64,000 bases of DNA from Cytophagales bacterium. Its GTDB lineage: Bacteria > Bacteroidota > Bacteroidia > Cytophagales > Cyclobacteriaceae. Positions 37,101 through 45,739 of the stretch are shown here, piece by piece. The notes under the pieces are model-generated. The model saw nothing but the letters and a program-made list of their open reading frames with translations, was not told the origin of the DNA and searched no databases. The stretch lies in contig JADBYQ010000006.1 in NCBI GenBank assembly GCA_020402945.1, positions 1 to 64,000 of the forward strand. Reading direction: 5' to 3'. Made by a program: the position numbers and the translations under genes. How positions within the stretch are numbered: position 1 is the first letter of the stretch; every line of letters starts with the position of its first letter.

Positions 37101-39951
37101 TGGTAGTAGTAAATTGAGAATTCGCGTTGGTGCCCCTAAGGGTAATGATTGCTGACCCAGAAGAACTGGGAGCAAAGGTCAAGGTGAGGTTGTCACCCGT
37201 TATAGCGGTTGAAACAAGTGTTGGATTTGAATTTGCGTCAACTGTAATGGTGACAGGAGGAGCTGTTGAAGAAAATACATTTCCTATTGGAATAACAACA
37301 GGAGCAGAACCCTGTTGCACTGAAACATTGCTGACTGGCTGGTTGACCGATATTGGGATGGGGGTAGTTTCAAATGTGGCACTGAACAAGCCATTGCCGT
37401 GCGTTCCAGCAACTACAAGGCCGTCTTTGCGAGAGCGAACCTGCTCCACAACTGAAACACCTAATACAGTTGGATCAACCTGGGTCCAAACAGTAGATGT
37501 GCTAATTGCTTTCGTAGAATACAAGCCGGTGCTGGTTCCCACCAAGTACGCGTCATTATTTCCAACGATGTTCAGCCATCTAACAGAAGGGCCATTGCCC
37601 GATCCATCTGAGTTTTGTTCCAAATTTCCACTTACGTTTGTCCAAGTGGCACCTCCATTTGTAGTTAGCCAGATACTCCTGATACTGTAGTTGGAAAAAG
37701 TGGCCAAGACACGCATGGCATCTGTTGGGTCAACGGCCAAGCATGAAACGTTACCGGTAGGCAAGCCCTTACTTGTAAACACATCTATGTAGGTCGGAGT
37801 TCCGATGTTGGCATTATCCAAGCGGTAAATCCGCCCGCCCGAAGTACCAACGTAGACCACATTTGATGGATTGGTTGAAATGCCCACTGCCGACAACTGT
37901 TGAGTATTAGTTGTAGGCAGGTTAGTCCATCCGGATCCAGTGGTGGCGGTCGTAACATTATTTGCCCTCCACAGCGAACTAGAGCCAATGTAGTACATCA
38001 GTTTGTCGTCATTGGGGTCTAACTCAAACTGAGTAACAAACAATGGCGAAGTAGCAGGGGCAATGTTGACAAAGCTATTTGGCGTGTTGTCATTTTGGTC
38101 GGTGTAAGCAACTCTGTAAACCACACCTAACTGGGCTGACACATATCGCAACGTACCCGTTTTGTTAATGGCCGCTGCGCAACCATCACCGCTAAACTGG
38201 TCAATCCATGTGGCAGAAGGTGAATTTGAAACGGTAGACCACGTACTATTATCTTGAAAACCAGCCATTACTAAGTCTCCCGGCCCAACTGCCAATGCAT
38301 ACACCTGCGTAGTTAGGTACCCATTGTTAAGACTTGTCCAAGCTACCGGATTGGTTGCCAAGTTAGTGGTTATATCTTGCGTCACACTCAAACCTCCATC
38401 GTGTCCAGTTAACACTTTGTTTGGATTAGACGGATAGAAGACCAAACTATGCTGGTCTGGATGATGATTAGGATAAAGGCTTACATTGTTTAACGTATTG
38501 TAACCTGCTATCCATGCTGTATTCGTATTTGTGGCGAACCCATTGGTGGAGCGGTATAAGTTTGTACCGCCTATGAAAACAAGGTTTTCGTTGGTGGGGT
38601 GTATTCGAACATACAAGTCGTACCCGCCTTGAGAAGTAAAATCCCCAACGGGAGTCCCAAAGTTTGGCAAATTGGCGGAACGGTTTTCCCACACACCACC
38701 ACTGCCTGTTCCATCGCCTGAAACATACGTGTATTTCCAAAAATCGTGACCAACTGGTGTTGAAGGTGTGCCATCTGCAATAACGTACATAACATTATCA
38801 TTAGAGGGAGCAGTAGCCACCACCGTGCGTCCGTAAGTGGCTGGGAAAGTGGCTGGCGTAATTATCGTCCACTCATTTAAATTGCCCGTAGTAGAACGGT
38901 AGATACCTGCATTTGCAGCACTGCTTAGAACACTTCGAGGAATAGTAGCGTAAAAAATTCTATTTTTAGAGATGTGAATATCCATCTGCCCAAAAGCTGC
39001 AAGGTTAGGGATCGCAAGCACCAATTGAAAACTTGTGCCACCGTCTTGCGTGCGATAAAACCCACGGTAAGTGGCCGCGTATAAATCGCCATTTACGGGG
39101 TCTATATCCATCGCAGCAATTAATTCAAATGGCTCAGCAGCCGAATTGTTTTGCGGGGTATTTGGCGCTGTTGCCGGCAGCAAACTCCAAGTGTTTCCAT
39201 TATCTGTTGACTTGTAAATACCATTGCCAAGATATCGTGCAGAGCCACTCCTTCCGCTTTGTGAAGCACCCACAGCTTCACCGGTGCTTGCATACCAGAT
39301 ATTTCGGAAACCAACGCGCTGGTCTTGCACAATTGCAGTTATGGATCCATTTTGATCGATAGGACTTACCCGTTGCCAGCTAACACCAGCGTTGGTCGAT
39401 AACCATATGCCGCCAGACGCTCCACCAGCTAAAATTCGGTTCTCGTCATTAATGTCCAATGCCAGTCCGCGAGTTCTTCCGCCCACATTGAACGGCCCCC
39501 GATTGACAAAGGTGCTGGTCTGATCTCCAGCTGCCATTTTGATACCTTTTCCATCATCGGTTTTGCCTTGAATGGCCATTTCATCTTGCAAATGTGAACT
39601 TGGCGACAAAACATATTGGAGTTCTTTCTCACGAATTCCCTCGGGTACTTCACCTGTGGCCGGGTCTTTCAATCGGTCAAAGTCAAACTGATAACGTAGC
39701 TCAGGATTATCTTTTCTGCCAGAGAATTTTACATCTGGATCATTTGCCTGAAGCACCTTCTTTACATTGTAGTGCGCTCCGTTATTCATATCTTCCGCCA
39801 TCTCATCTACTGAAGGCAGGGAAGTCTGCGTTTTGGGTGCTACTATCTTTGTAGTTGTCTTCGACTTTTGTTGTGCAAATCCTAAAGACGCAGCCAATAC
39901 AATGGCTGTAACGACAAAGCACTTAAAAATTGTAAGTAGTTTTTCTTTCAT
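34186..39951 (-). CDS. Giant secreted T9SS cargo with BNR and Ig-like repeats
   Basis: A 1,921-residue exported protein starting at ATG 39951 with a signal peptide (cleaved near LGFAQQK). Residues about 110-880 form a sialidase/Ycf48-type propeller with Asp-box motifs (STNAGVSWQRV, STDNGNTWSLL, TTNGGATWTNV). A jelly-roll or MAM-like module, a CARDB-like module (DVGVKSVTLKNF) and a second jelly roll follow. Four tandem 84-residue Ig-like repeats carry KTFGD in each. The end (FALFPNPVVDGELNVV to SFVIKK) is a type A T9SS sorting domain. It is therefore exported across the outer membrane by type IX secretion and probably attached to the surface. Enzymatic activity is not evident. Confidence 0.9.
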   Translation of the reverse strand: MKEKLLTIFKCFVVTAIVLAASLGFAQQKSKTTTKIVAPKTQTSLPSVDEMAEDMNNGAHYNVKKVLQANDPDVKFSGRKDNPELRYQFDFDRLKDPATGEVPEGIREKELQYVLSPSSHLQDEMAIQGKTDDGKGIKMAAGDQTSTFVNRGPFNVGGRTRGLALDINDENRILAGGASGGIWLSTNAGVSWQRVSPIDQNGSITAIVQDQRVGFRNIWYASTGEAVGASQSGRSGSARYLGNGIYKSTDNGNTWSLLPATAPNTPQNNSAAEPFELIAAMDIDPVNGDLYAATYRGFYRTQDGGTSFQLVLAIPNLAAFGQMDIHISKNRIFYATIPRSVLSSAANAGIYRSTTGNLNEWTIITPATFPATYGRTVVATAPSNDNVMYVIADGTPSTPVGHDFWKYTYVSGDGTGSGGVWENRSANLPNFGTPVGDFTSQGGYDLYVRIHPTNENLVFIGGTNLYRSTNGFATNTNTAWIAGYNTLNNVSLYPNHHPDQHSLVFYPSNPNKVLTGHDGGLSVTQDITTNLATNPVAWTSLNNGYLTTQVYALAVGPGDLVMAGFQDNSTWSTVSNSPSATWIDQFSGDGCAAAINKTGTLRYVSAQLGVVYRVAYTDQNDNTPNSFVNIAPATSPLFVTQFELDPNDDKLMYYIGSSSLWRANNVTTATTGSGWTNLPTTNTQQLSAVGISTNPSNVVYVGTSGGRIYRLDNANIGTPTYIDVFTSKGLPTGNVSCLAVDPTDAMRVLATFSNYSIRSIWLTTNGGATWTNVSGNLEQNSDGSGNGPSVRWLNIVGNNDAYLVGTSTGLYSTKAISTSTVWTQVDPTVLGVSVVEQVRSRKDGLVVAGTHGNGLFSATFETTPIPISVNQPVSNVSVQQGSAPVVIPIGNVFSSTAPPVTITVDANSNPTLVSTAITGDNLTLTFAPSSSGSAIITLRGTNANSQFTTTNFGVTVNPIISTFPFLTSFPTSTFPFGFQASGDMSWVIRSGPTPSAGSGTGPTGDNTTGTGFYIFTETSGPAPGAIADFTLPITNISALTAPNLTFFYHMFGASTGALEVYVRNVDTNVSTRVFQLVGQQQTATNQPYRQAFIPLSSFVSAGQIQVFFRGIRGSSFTGDIAIDDILIQEGSANDVGVKSVTLKNFIAQNTDEEVSIEIFNFGTLPQSNFDVSYSVAGGTPVVELYTGTVGVGETKIFKFATKFNRSTRGVFQVTAATALTTDSQLSNNSAAGSSTVLPTSTLPYADSFETSDGGWTVGGSPSSWALGTPAGTIINTASDGTKAWVTNLSGNYPDNERSFVVSPLFSISSLSEVNIDLDIMHRIEEGWDGAALQASTDNGATWANVGVLGDPNNWYNFNLIAQKNSAVLSFSGGNGDAWSGNSPGAGYVKASHAISGLTGKTSLLLRVVFASDGLDNFEGMAFDNVIIKLPQAITFNALTNKTFGDAPFDLTATASSGLAVTYTSSNPAVATVSGSTVTILAAGQTTFTASQIGNSGYMAASEVSQILTVQKAVQTITFAALATKTFGDADFALTATGGASAQPVTFTSSNPLVATVVGSTVTIVGAGTTDITASQDGNDNYLAATAVVRPLAVNKANQTITFAALPAKTFGDAAFALTATGGASAQPVTFTSSNPLVATVVGNTVTIVGGGTTDITANQAGNDNYLVAIPVVRSLVVNKLGQTITFATLPTKTFGDPAFALAANSNSGLTVAFESLNDKVTINGSTATIAKAGSATIRAKQIGNNNYQSATSIDRTFCINPPKPSIALSNANTENATLTSDATTGNQWFLNGSAIGGATSVTYKPTSAGSYTVISTIEGCSSLPSNSQALIITGDISSAKTDFALFPNPVVDGELNVVLKGFENGKVSIKIVDMLGRVLQEFTGDGGEVVKADVSRLSTGQYIVLASQHSKKANRSFVIKK
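34680..35665 (-). repeat. Four tandem 252-bp coding repeats
   Basis: Each unit encodes 84 residues of the Ig-like module in the T9SS protein. The middle two units (34910-35161 and 35162-35413) are nearly identical in DNA as well as protein (for example shared TTTACCAGCAGTAATCC-type stretches on complement strands), while the outer two have diverged. Exact period and high identity suggest recent duplication and possible copy-number change. Confidence 0.8.
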
Positions 39952-40048
39952 AGTTATTAGGTTAAAATTAGTCTCAAAAAACAAAGCATTAATAAAATTC
40001 CAGGTTCAATAAACAGCTCCGCATATCCGGCATAAATCAAAAACAATT

Positions 40049-40606
40049 TTACTTCACCAATTTGTAGTTCAATATCTTCAATTCACCAATTTCCGTTTGA
40101 TCAATTGCTTGTGCACCGCTGATATCTGCCACAAACAATTCGTCAAGATTTAGCCCAGAAAAAACCTGCTGGTTCACAACGCCCGGATAAACCTTTACCG
40201 TTGGCTCGATTGTCATAGGGAAAAATGCTATCGCTTTTTTTCCAGCTTCTAAACTACCATAATAGGTCCTTCCCCTTTCAATCACTTCTTCGATCATTAT
40301 CTCCGCTACACAACGAAATTGATTGCACGGTGCTTCCAAGGAACTATCTGAATTTCTGATGGACAACATTCGCGCCACCACACGGATATCTTCCGGCCCA
40401 ATGTCTGAGTTTAGTCGATTATACAAAACGGGTGGATTAGCTACCATTGTATCTTCCTTTTTTACCCGATGAGGAGAGTTATCTTTTTTAATTTGATTTT
40501 CTAAAACTGACCTATTCACTCTGCCCTTCGATTGGCAACAGACGAAACCATCCAGTAAAATACAGAGAAACCCTGTTAATGCTATCGGTTGGTATAAGCC
40601 CCTCAT
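40049..40606 (-). CDS. Hypothetical exported protein
   Basis: A 185-residue protein with an N-terminal hydrophobic segment (LTGFLCILLDGFVCCQSKGR) that may be a signal peptide or lipoprotein signal. The body has no motif known to me; two Cys lie close together in APCNQFRCVAEIM. The frame is well isolated between the T9SS gene (same strand) and a divergent glycosyltransferase, which supports it being real. It could be cotranscribed into the T9SS gene, 98 bp downstream. Confidence 0.55.
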   Translation of the reverse strand: MRGLYQPIALTGFLCILLDGFVCCQSKGRVNRSVLENQIKKDNSPHRVKKEDTMVANPPVLYNRLNSDIGPEDIRVVARMLSIRNSDSSLEAPCNQFRCVAEIMIEEVIERGRTYYGSLEAGKKAIAFFPMTIEPTVKVYPGVVNQQVFSGLNLDELFVADISGAQAIDQTEIGELKILNYKLVK

Positions 40607-40726
40607 AAATAAACAACCAAAAATAGCGATTAGATTAATTTAAACAAGCTGGTATGCCAAATTAAATGAACGCAAGCCGATAGAACCCAATAGTTTTTTC
40701 AATAATTTTACCAAAATCCAGAAGCT

Positions 40727-41467
40727 TTGAGCAACGCATTAGTCATCATTCCTACCTACAACGAAAAAGAAAATATACAAGCGATTGTAAATGAGGTGCT
40801 CTCCTTGCCAAAAGATTTTCACCTTTTGATAGTAGACGACAACTCACCGGATGGAACACCTGATATTGTAAAGGGTCTTCAGGCTAAGTATAACGCACAA
40901 GAAACAAGGCTGCATCTATTGCAACGAGCGGGCAAATTGGGACTGGGAACAGCTTATATCGAGGGGTTTAAATTTGGTCTACAAAAGGGATATCACTACT
41001 TATTGGAAATGGATGCGGATTTTTCGCACAACCCAAAAGATCTTACGCGACTATATCTTGCCTGCGAAGAAGAAGGCCATGATTTGGCCGTTGGCTCACG
41101 GTATTCAAAAGGAGTGAATGTCGTTAATTGGCCAATGAGTCGGGTGCTGATGTCATACTTTGCAAGCAAATATGTTCGCTTCATCACCGGCCTTCCTATT
41201 CATGATACTACTGCTGGTTTTGTATGCTACCGTAGGAACGTGCTGGAAACCATTCAGCTTGATAACATAAAGTTTATTGGCTATGCTTTTCAAATTGAGA
41301 TGAAATTTCTCACCTGGAAGTATGGATTTAAAATTACCGAAGTCCCCATTATCTTCACTGATCGCACGCTCGGTCAATCAAAAATGTCAGCCGGGATTTT
41401 CAAAGAAGCTGTACTCGGTGTGTTGGCGATGTCGATTGGTAGTTGGTTCAAAAGCTATAAGAGATAG
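40727..41467 (+). CDS. Polyprenol-phosphate mannose synthase-like GT2
   Basis: A 246-residue GT2 enzyme of the dolichol-phosphate-mannose synthase type that loads a sugar onto a polyprenyl phosphate. It has LVIIPTYNEKENI at the N-terminus, LLIVDDNSPDGTPDI, the DxD motif as LEMDADFSHNP and the VGSRYSKG loop. No C-terminal membrane helices are present, as in the soluble subclass. Start is TTG at 40727. GtrA- and GT39-type genes about 2.9 kb downstream on the other strand would complete a polyprenyl-sugar pathway. Confidence 0.88.
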   Translation: MSNALVIIPTYNEKENIQAIVNEVLSLPKDFHLLIVDDNSPDGTPDIVKGLQAKYNAQETRLHLLQRAGKLGLGTAYIEGFKFGLQKGYHYLLEMDADFSHNPKDLTRLYLACEEEGHDLAVGSRYSKGVNVVNWPMSRVLMSYFASKYVRFITGLPIHDTTAGFVCYRRNVLETIQLDNIKFIGYAFQIEMKFLTWKYGFKITEVPIIFTDRTLGQSKMSAGIFKEAVLGVLAMSIGSWFKSYKR

Positions 41468-41475
41468 CATTTAGT

Positions 41476-42378
41476 ATGCGATCCTATTTTTTGGGTGGGG
41501 TGCTTGTTCTTACTTCTACCTTTTGCCAAGGTCAAGATTCGCTTAAAATTTTATCGTGGAACATTCAGATGTTGCCGCGCGGCATCAACCACAACGGGAA
41601 AGCAAAACGAGCCAAGCTCATTGCCGAGCATTTGAAAAAAAGCCCGTATGATGTGGTGGTTTTTCAAGAGCTATTCTATCGAAGGAGTAGACGGATTATT
41701 GCAAAAGAACTTCAATCTGAATTTCCTGCTCAAACTAACGTCCTCAACAAAAAATCCATCGCCCTGAAAACAAATGGTGGTGTGATGATTTTCAGTCGCC
41801 ACCCCATTAAAGAAGTAAGAGAAATCAGGTTCAACGATCGCAGCGGACCCGATAGACTATCCAGAAAAGGCGCGTTGCTGGCTGAGATTGAAGTTAAGGG
41901 GAAACCCATCCATGTTATTGGCACCCATCTGCAAGCATTTGGAATGCAAGAAACGATGTACAGCCAGTATCAACAATTATATGATGAGCTTTTGAAAGCC
42001 TACAGCAAAAACGGCATCCCGCAGCTCATTTGCGGAGATTTTAATACCATCAAAACGTTACCGAAAAACATACCTGGCAATCTACCCAAGAATTTTGAGC
42101 AACGAATCGCGAAATATGAAACGATGCTGCAAACACTTCAAGCAAGCGATGGTGAATTGGACGGGGAACAACAGTTTACAATGGACCGACCCAACAATGA
42201 CCTGTGCAAAAAACGAAAGGAATTTCGTTTACAGCTAGACTATTTCCTTTTCCGACCCATGACTTCTAATCTGACAATCGCAAAACGAAAGGTACAAATC
42301 ATCAGGTATCCTTGGCGTAATGGCAACAAAGATCTTTCTGATCATTTTGCACTTGAAGCGGTTGCAATGGGTTTTTGA
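41476..42378 (+). CDS. Secreted endonuclease/exonuclease/phosphatase-family hydrolase
   Basis: A 300-residue metal-dependent phosphodiesterase of the EEP fold with a signal peptide (to about VLTSTFCQGQ). Motifs in order: LKILSWNIQML, VVVFQELFYR (catalytic Glu), IHVIGTHLQAF, LICGDFNTIK, LDYFLFRP and LSDHFALEA (His). The set matches neutral sphingomyelinase-like proteins more than exonuclease III. Substrate unproven; sphingolipids do occur in several Bacteroidota. It starts 8 bp after the glycosyltransferase stop, so they may share a transcript. Confidence 0.82.
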   Translation: MRSYFLGGVLVLTSTFCQGQDSLKILSWNIQMLPRGINHNGKAKRAKLIAEHLKKSPYDVVVFQELFYRRSRRIIAKELQSEFPAQTNVLNKKSIALKTNGGVMIFSRHPIKEVREIRFNDRSGPDRLSRKGALLAEIEVKGKPIHVIGTHLQAFGMQETMYSQYQQLYDELLKAYSKNGIPQLICGDFNTIKTLPKNIPGNLPKNFEQRIAKYETMLQTLQASDGELDGEQQFTMDRPNNDLCKKRKEFRLQLDYFLFRPMTSNLTIAKRKVQIIRYPWRNGNKDLSDHFALEAVAMGF

Positions 42379-42409
42379 AATCGATCGATAAAAAAGGCGC
42401 GAAGTTTAA

Positions 42410-42865
42410 TTAAGCCCCTCCCACTTCATCCGTATTGATATAGTTGATCAACACAAACGTTACAAACAAGCCAGAGAACACGCCCTCTAAGGCAACTATA
42501 AACGATGCCATGTAGGCATTCAGATAGCGCCCCATGGGCTCGTTATTGATAATTTCCTGCATCATGTTTGAATCCAACTTCATCCATGTAAAAAGAAACA
42601 ACGCAAATACTAACGAGCCAATGGCTGCCGTGCCAACGCCAGTCGCCAACGCCAAAAAATAATTAAGGTGCTTGCCATGTGTCTCTTTAAACTTCTTCAA
42701 CGCAAAGTATACACCAACCACCAATACGAGAAGATTGAGCAACCGTAGTTCTACGATATGGCTAAGGCCAGTCACCTTCATCAAAAGAAAATAAGCAATC
42801 AGGCCTGCAGCTATCTTAAGGCCATAACTCTGAGGAATTTGGTTTGGATTGTTGAAGAGGTTCAT
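42410..42865 (-). CDS. DUF4199-like four-helix membrane protein
   Basis: A 151-residue protein with four hydrophobic helices: GLKIAAGLIAYFLLM, LNLLVLVVGVYFALK, ALATGVGTAAIGSLVFALFL and ASFIVALEGVFSGLFVTFV. Composition and topology fit DUF4199, a Bacteroidota membrane family without known function. It is convergent with the EEP hydrolase and monocistronic. Confidence 0.65.
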   Translation of the reverse strand: MNLFNNPNQIPQSYGLKIAAGLIAYFLLMKVTGLSHIVELRLLNLLVLVVGVYFALKKFKETHGKHLNYFLALATGVGTAAIGSLVFALFLFTWMKLDSNMMQEIINNEPMGRYLNAYMASFIVALEGVFSGLFVTFVLINYINTDEVGGA

Positions 42866-42975
42866 AGGATTTGGGTTTTACTGACCCTAAGTTTGATTTT
42901 TTTGGTCAATTCAGCAATCTTTTGATTACATATTTGTTCAACTTCGACATCCCAATACCCTTAAACACCTAAACT

Positions 42976-43557
42976 ATGAAAGCATTAAAAATTATCGGCT
43001 TTGTTGTAATCGGCATTCTGGCTCTTGCGTTCGCCTTTGTTCTGGTTCAGCCTTCTAAAGGACATGTCGAAAAGTCTATTGTGATCAATGCGCCTGCATC
43101 GGCCATTTTTCCACACTTGAACAACCTGAAGAGTTTTACCGCTTGGTCACCCTGGAGCAAGATGGACCCCGAAGCCAAGCAGACTTTTGAGGGCCCTGAT
43201 GCGGGGGTCGGTGCCAAAATGAACTGGGATGGAGAAACTTTGGGTAAAGGATCTCAATGGGTAGAAGAAAGCGTTGAAAATGAGCGCGTCAAAACCGGTT
43301 TGGTTTTCGAGGGTATGGAAGGTAAAATATGGGCAGAGTTTAAACTAAGTCCGGAAGGAAATGGGACGAACGTTACCTGGACCTATGATGGCGAAAACAC
43401 TGGACTTGGTGGCAAAGCAATGTGGGCAACGATGGGAATGATGCTCGGAGGCCAATATGAAGATGGGCTGAAGGAACTGAAGCAATTGGTGGAGAACAGT
43501 CCAGCAGCCGAACCTAGTGAGGAGATGGCACCGTCAGACTCAACCACCTCTAACTAA
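42976..43557 (+). CDS. SRPBCC-superfamily (polyketide-cyclase-like) protein
   Basis: A 193-residue protein with one N-terminal hydrophobic helix (IIGFVVIGILALAFAFVLV) followed by a START/SRPBCC fold: KSIVINAPASAIFPHLNNL, FTAWSPWSKMDPEAKQTF and GTNVTWTYDGENTG are typical. These domains bind hydrophobic ligands; the ligand and role are unknown. The C-terminal tail is acidic and Ser/Pro rich. A bidirectional terminator separates it from the convergent GtrA gene. Confidence 0.82.
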   Translation: MKALKIIGFVVIGILALAFAFVLVQPSKGHVEKSIVINAPASAIFPHLNNLKSFTAWSPWSKMDPEAKQTFEGPDAGVGAKMNWDGETLGKGSQWVEESVENERVKTGLVFEGMEGKIWAEFKLSPEGNGTNVTWTYDGENTGLGGKAMWATMGMMLGGQYEDGLKELKQLVENSPAAEPSEEMAPSDSTTSN

Positions 43558-43578
43558 GCAGAAAAATCTAATTACCTA

Positions 43579-43599
43579 AAAGCTCCTTCCCGGAGCTTT
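43579..43599. terminator. Bidirectional terminator
   Basis: AAAGCTCC and GGAGCTTT pair perfectly over 8 bp around a 5-nt loop, between the convergent SRPBCC and GtrA genes. A T-rich tract follows on each strand, stronger on the plus strand. Confidence 0.65.
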
Positions 43600-43607
43600 C
43601 TTTGTTC

Positions 43608-44000
43608 CTACCGAAACGTAAACAAAAAGTTAGAGAGGAAATTCCAAAGTGTAACGATAATGGTAGCTACTGCTTTTGAAAGATAAAAGTTCTTTTTTAA
43701 GCGATCATTCAGCAGCCACACAATCATAGAATTGATCACTAGCCCAACCAGTGAGAACAAAATGAACTTTACGTATTGACTGCCCACGTTTGGGTCTACA
43801 CTTGCAAACGTCCAAGAGCGGTTGATGAAAAAGTTGCTGGTGGCGGCCATAAAAAAGCCAACTCCATTGGCAATGTACTTATTCATATTCCATTTCTCTT
43901 TGAATAAATAGGTGAGACCAAAATCAACTATCAAACCGGAAGCACCTACCAGCACAAACCGGAAAAACTTAATAGTTATGGGTGATAATGTTTCCAGCAT
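43608..44000 (-). CDS. GtrA-family membrane protein (polyprenyl-sugar flippase type)
   Basis: A 130-residue, four-helix membrane protein. LVGASGLIVDFGLTYLF, ANGVGFFMAATSNFFINR and VATIIVTLWNFLSNFLFTF are the usual GtrA signatures. The family is linked to translocation of polyprenyl-phosphate sugars across the inner membrane. It follows the GT39 gene with 1 bp between stop and start, a coupled pair: one gene flips the donor and the other uses it. Confidence 0.85.
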   Translation of the reverse strand: MLETLSPITIKFFRFVLVGASGLIVDFGLTYLFKEKWNMNKYIANGVGFFMAATSNFFINRSWTFASVDPNVGSQYVKFILFSLVGLVINSMIVWLLNDRLKKNFYLSKAVATIIVTLWNFLSNFLFTFR

Positions 44001-44001
44001 A

Positions 44002-45594
44002 TCAATGCGTTAACGGATTCTCGAAATTTCCTTGGTAATTTTTCAATCGATAAAAAAAAGCGTGGCGCATCGTCTCGCCCCCTCGTGTGATACGAACGGT
44101 GTCAAGAGGTACAATCGTTTCGAAGTAGTTTCCAAACGCTTCAGTTGGATTCTTGTAATAGTTACTCACGGCAATGTGATAATAGTCTTGTCCCTTTTCT
44201 AACCCACCTCGCTGCTCATTTATCCAGGCATACTTGTGGATCTCATTCAAACTGCCAATCAAAAACAACTTGCGGTGATGGGGCTGAGCAACATAAAAAT
44301 CTAGATGAGTGCCCGGAAACCATTTGTTGGAAATCAGCCCCGATCCTTTTTTCATCAAACCATTCGACTCTTCTCTTGCAGCAATTCTTTTAAAGGCATC
44401 CTCGATTTGATCGTAGCCAAACATGTCTTGTGTGAAATCGTACTCTCCAAAATTTTGAACATCCGATTGCTTCCCTAACGGGAATGGCGAATAATTGATT
44501 ACATAAAGTGTAGCCGCCAAAAGAAATGCTAGAAAATAACTTGGTAGCAACATTCGCAAAGGACGAATCGTGTTGGCTTCGGAAAGATGTTGCAGGGCTA
44601 TTCGCTCAGACCAATAAACGGCACTGATCACGATCATCGATAGAAAAGCCGGACCCGACCAGTGGGGCAACGTACTTCTAAAAACGGAAAAACCGGTGAA
44701 CAACAGCCAGAGTGGAATCGCATTGAATAATAGAATCCACTTGAATGATGAATCCAAAAAGCGTTTACCCTTCGCCAGCGCCATTAGCGCAATTACGATC
44801 AAAATAATATTCAGAGGATTGTTGTAAGCTATCTGTCCCCCTATCTCCGTGAAAAAATAATCGGGTCGAATTTCGAAGGCGGGTGCTACCCGGTCACCAT
44901 GAAAAGTAAAACTGATAAAATTGTTTTTTACATTCCAGATAATCACTGGCGAAAAAACCAGCAGCGAAATAATGCCTGATGCATAGAGCGAATAATCCAG
45001 CAACCATTTTCGATTTTGAAAAAGCACATACAGTAAAATGCCAATCCAAATAAAAACAGAGTGATACTTCGATAACATCGCCAATCCGGCAAATACTGCG
45101 ATACTCATCATCTTTATCCGGTGTGCGTTGGTGATTTTCTCAACGGGCAACACATCCAATGCCGCATTCAAACTCAACAACCAGAAAAATACCTGAGGCG
45201 CATCGGGAATTAATGAAAAGCCGCTGATGATGGAGCAATAGATGGAAGAGGTGTAAAGTAAGGCAGCATAGAGTCCCGCCAATTCGTCTTTTACTTTTCG
45301 CCCGATACAAAAGATCGTCCATGTACTTGCTGCGGATAACACAATGGTTCCCAGTCGCAAGAAAAAATCATCTGTAAAAAACAGATTGGCCGTAAATACC
45401 TGCGCCAAAAAACCAACCATAGGCGGGTGATCAAAATGACTCAGATCAGGAAATAGCGCATAGGTCCAATAATACACCTCGTCATTGGCTAATTCCAACT
45501 GTGAGGCCAACAACAGCCTGACCATTGTTGCGATGACAATAAGCCAAACAACTTGTTTGCGTATTTTGACTACTAGCTCGCTGGTTAAAGTCAT
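44002..45594 (-). CDS. GT39/ArnT-type membrane glycosyltransferase
   Basis: A 530-residue polytopic membrane protein of the PMT/ArnT class. The first periplasmic loop LANDEVYYWTYALFPDLSHFDHPPM contains the acidic residues (DE) expected for catalysis, and about ten helices follow. The track start 45612 is a TTG; ATG at 45594 gives MTLTSELVV and is preferred. The donor would be a polyprenyl-phosphate sugar made by the GT2 gene at 40.7 kb and flipped by GtrA. The acceptor (lipid A, glycan or protein) is unknown. Confidence 0.87.
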   Translation of the reverse strand: MTLTSELVVKIRKQVVWLIVIATMVRLLLASQLELANDEVYYWTYALFPDLSHFDHPPMVGFLAQVFTANLFFTDDFFLRLGTIVLSAASTWTIFCIGRKVKDELAGLYAALLYTSSIYCSIISGFSLIPDAPQVFFWLLSLNAALDVLPVEKITNAHRIKMMSIAVFAGLAMLSKYHSVFIWIGILLYVLFQNRKWLLDYSLYASGIISLLVFSPVIIWNVKNNFISFTFHGDRVAPAFEIRPDYFFTEIGGQIAYNNPLNIILIVIALMALAKGKRFLDSSFKWILLFNAIPLWLLFTGFSVFRSTLPHWSGPAFLSMIVISAVYWSERIALQHLSEANTIRPLRMLLPSYFLAFLLAATLYVINYSPFPLGKQSDVQNFGEYDFTQDMFGYDQIEDAFKRIAAREESNGLMKKGSGLISNKWFPGTHLDFYVAQPHHRKLFLIGSLNEIHKYAWINEQRGGLEKGQDYYHIAVSNYYKNPTEAFGNYFETIVPLDTVRITRGGETMRHAFFYRLKNYQGNFENPLTH

Positions 45595-45664
45595 GGAGGA
45601 TTGTAAACGCAAAGATGTTAAAATATCTTTTCAATAGCATCGTAGAGCCAAGCGATATCTTGAA

Positions 45665-45709
45665 GGCGTCTGACGGCTGATTCTGTGTAAAATATAGCCG
45701 TCTGACGCC
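45665..45709. repeat. 14-bp near-perfect inverted repeat
   Basis: GGCGTCTGACGGCT (45665-45678) and AGCCGTCTGACGCC (45696-45709) pair at 13 of 14 positions with a 17-nt loop. Each arm itself contains the palindrome CGTCTGACG. No T-tract follows on either strand, so a simple terminator is unlikely. It could be a protein-binding site or a REP-like element. Confidence 0.65.
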
Positions 45710-45739
45710 AACTAATTCAAAAAAAATTTGAGACAGCTT

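Noticed and set aside
37127-37690. 187-residue plus-strand ORF inside the giant T9SS gene
   Set aside because: Antisense shadow of a well-supported, repeat-rich protein; no family motif.
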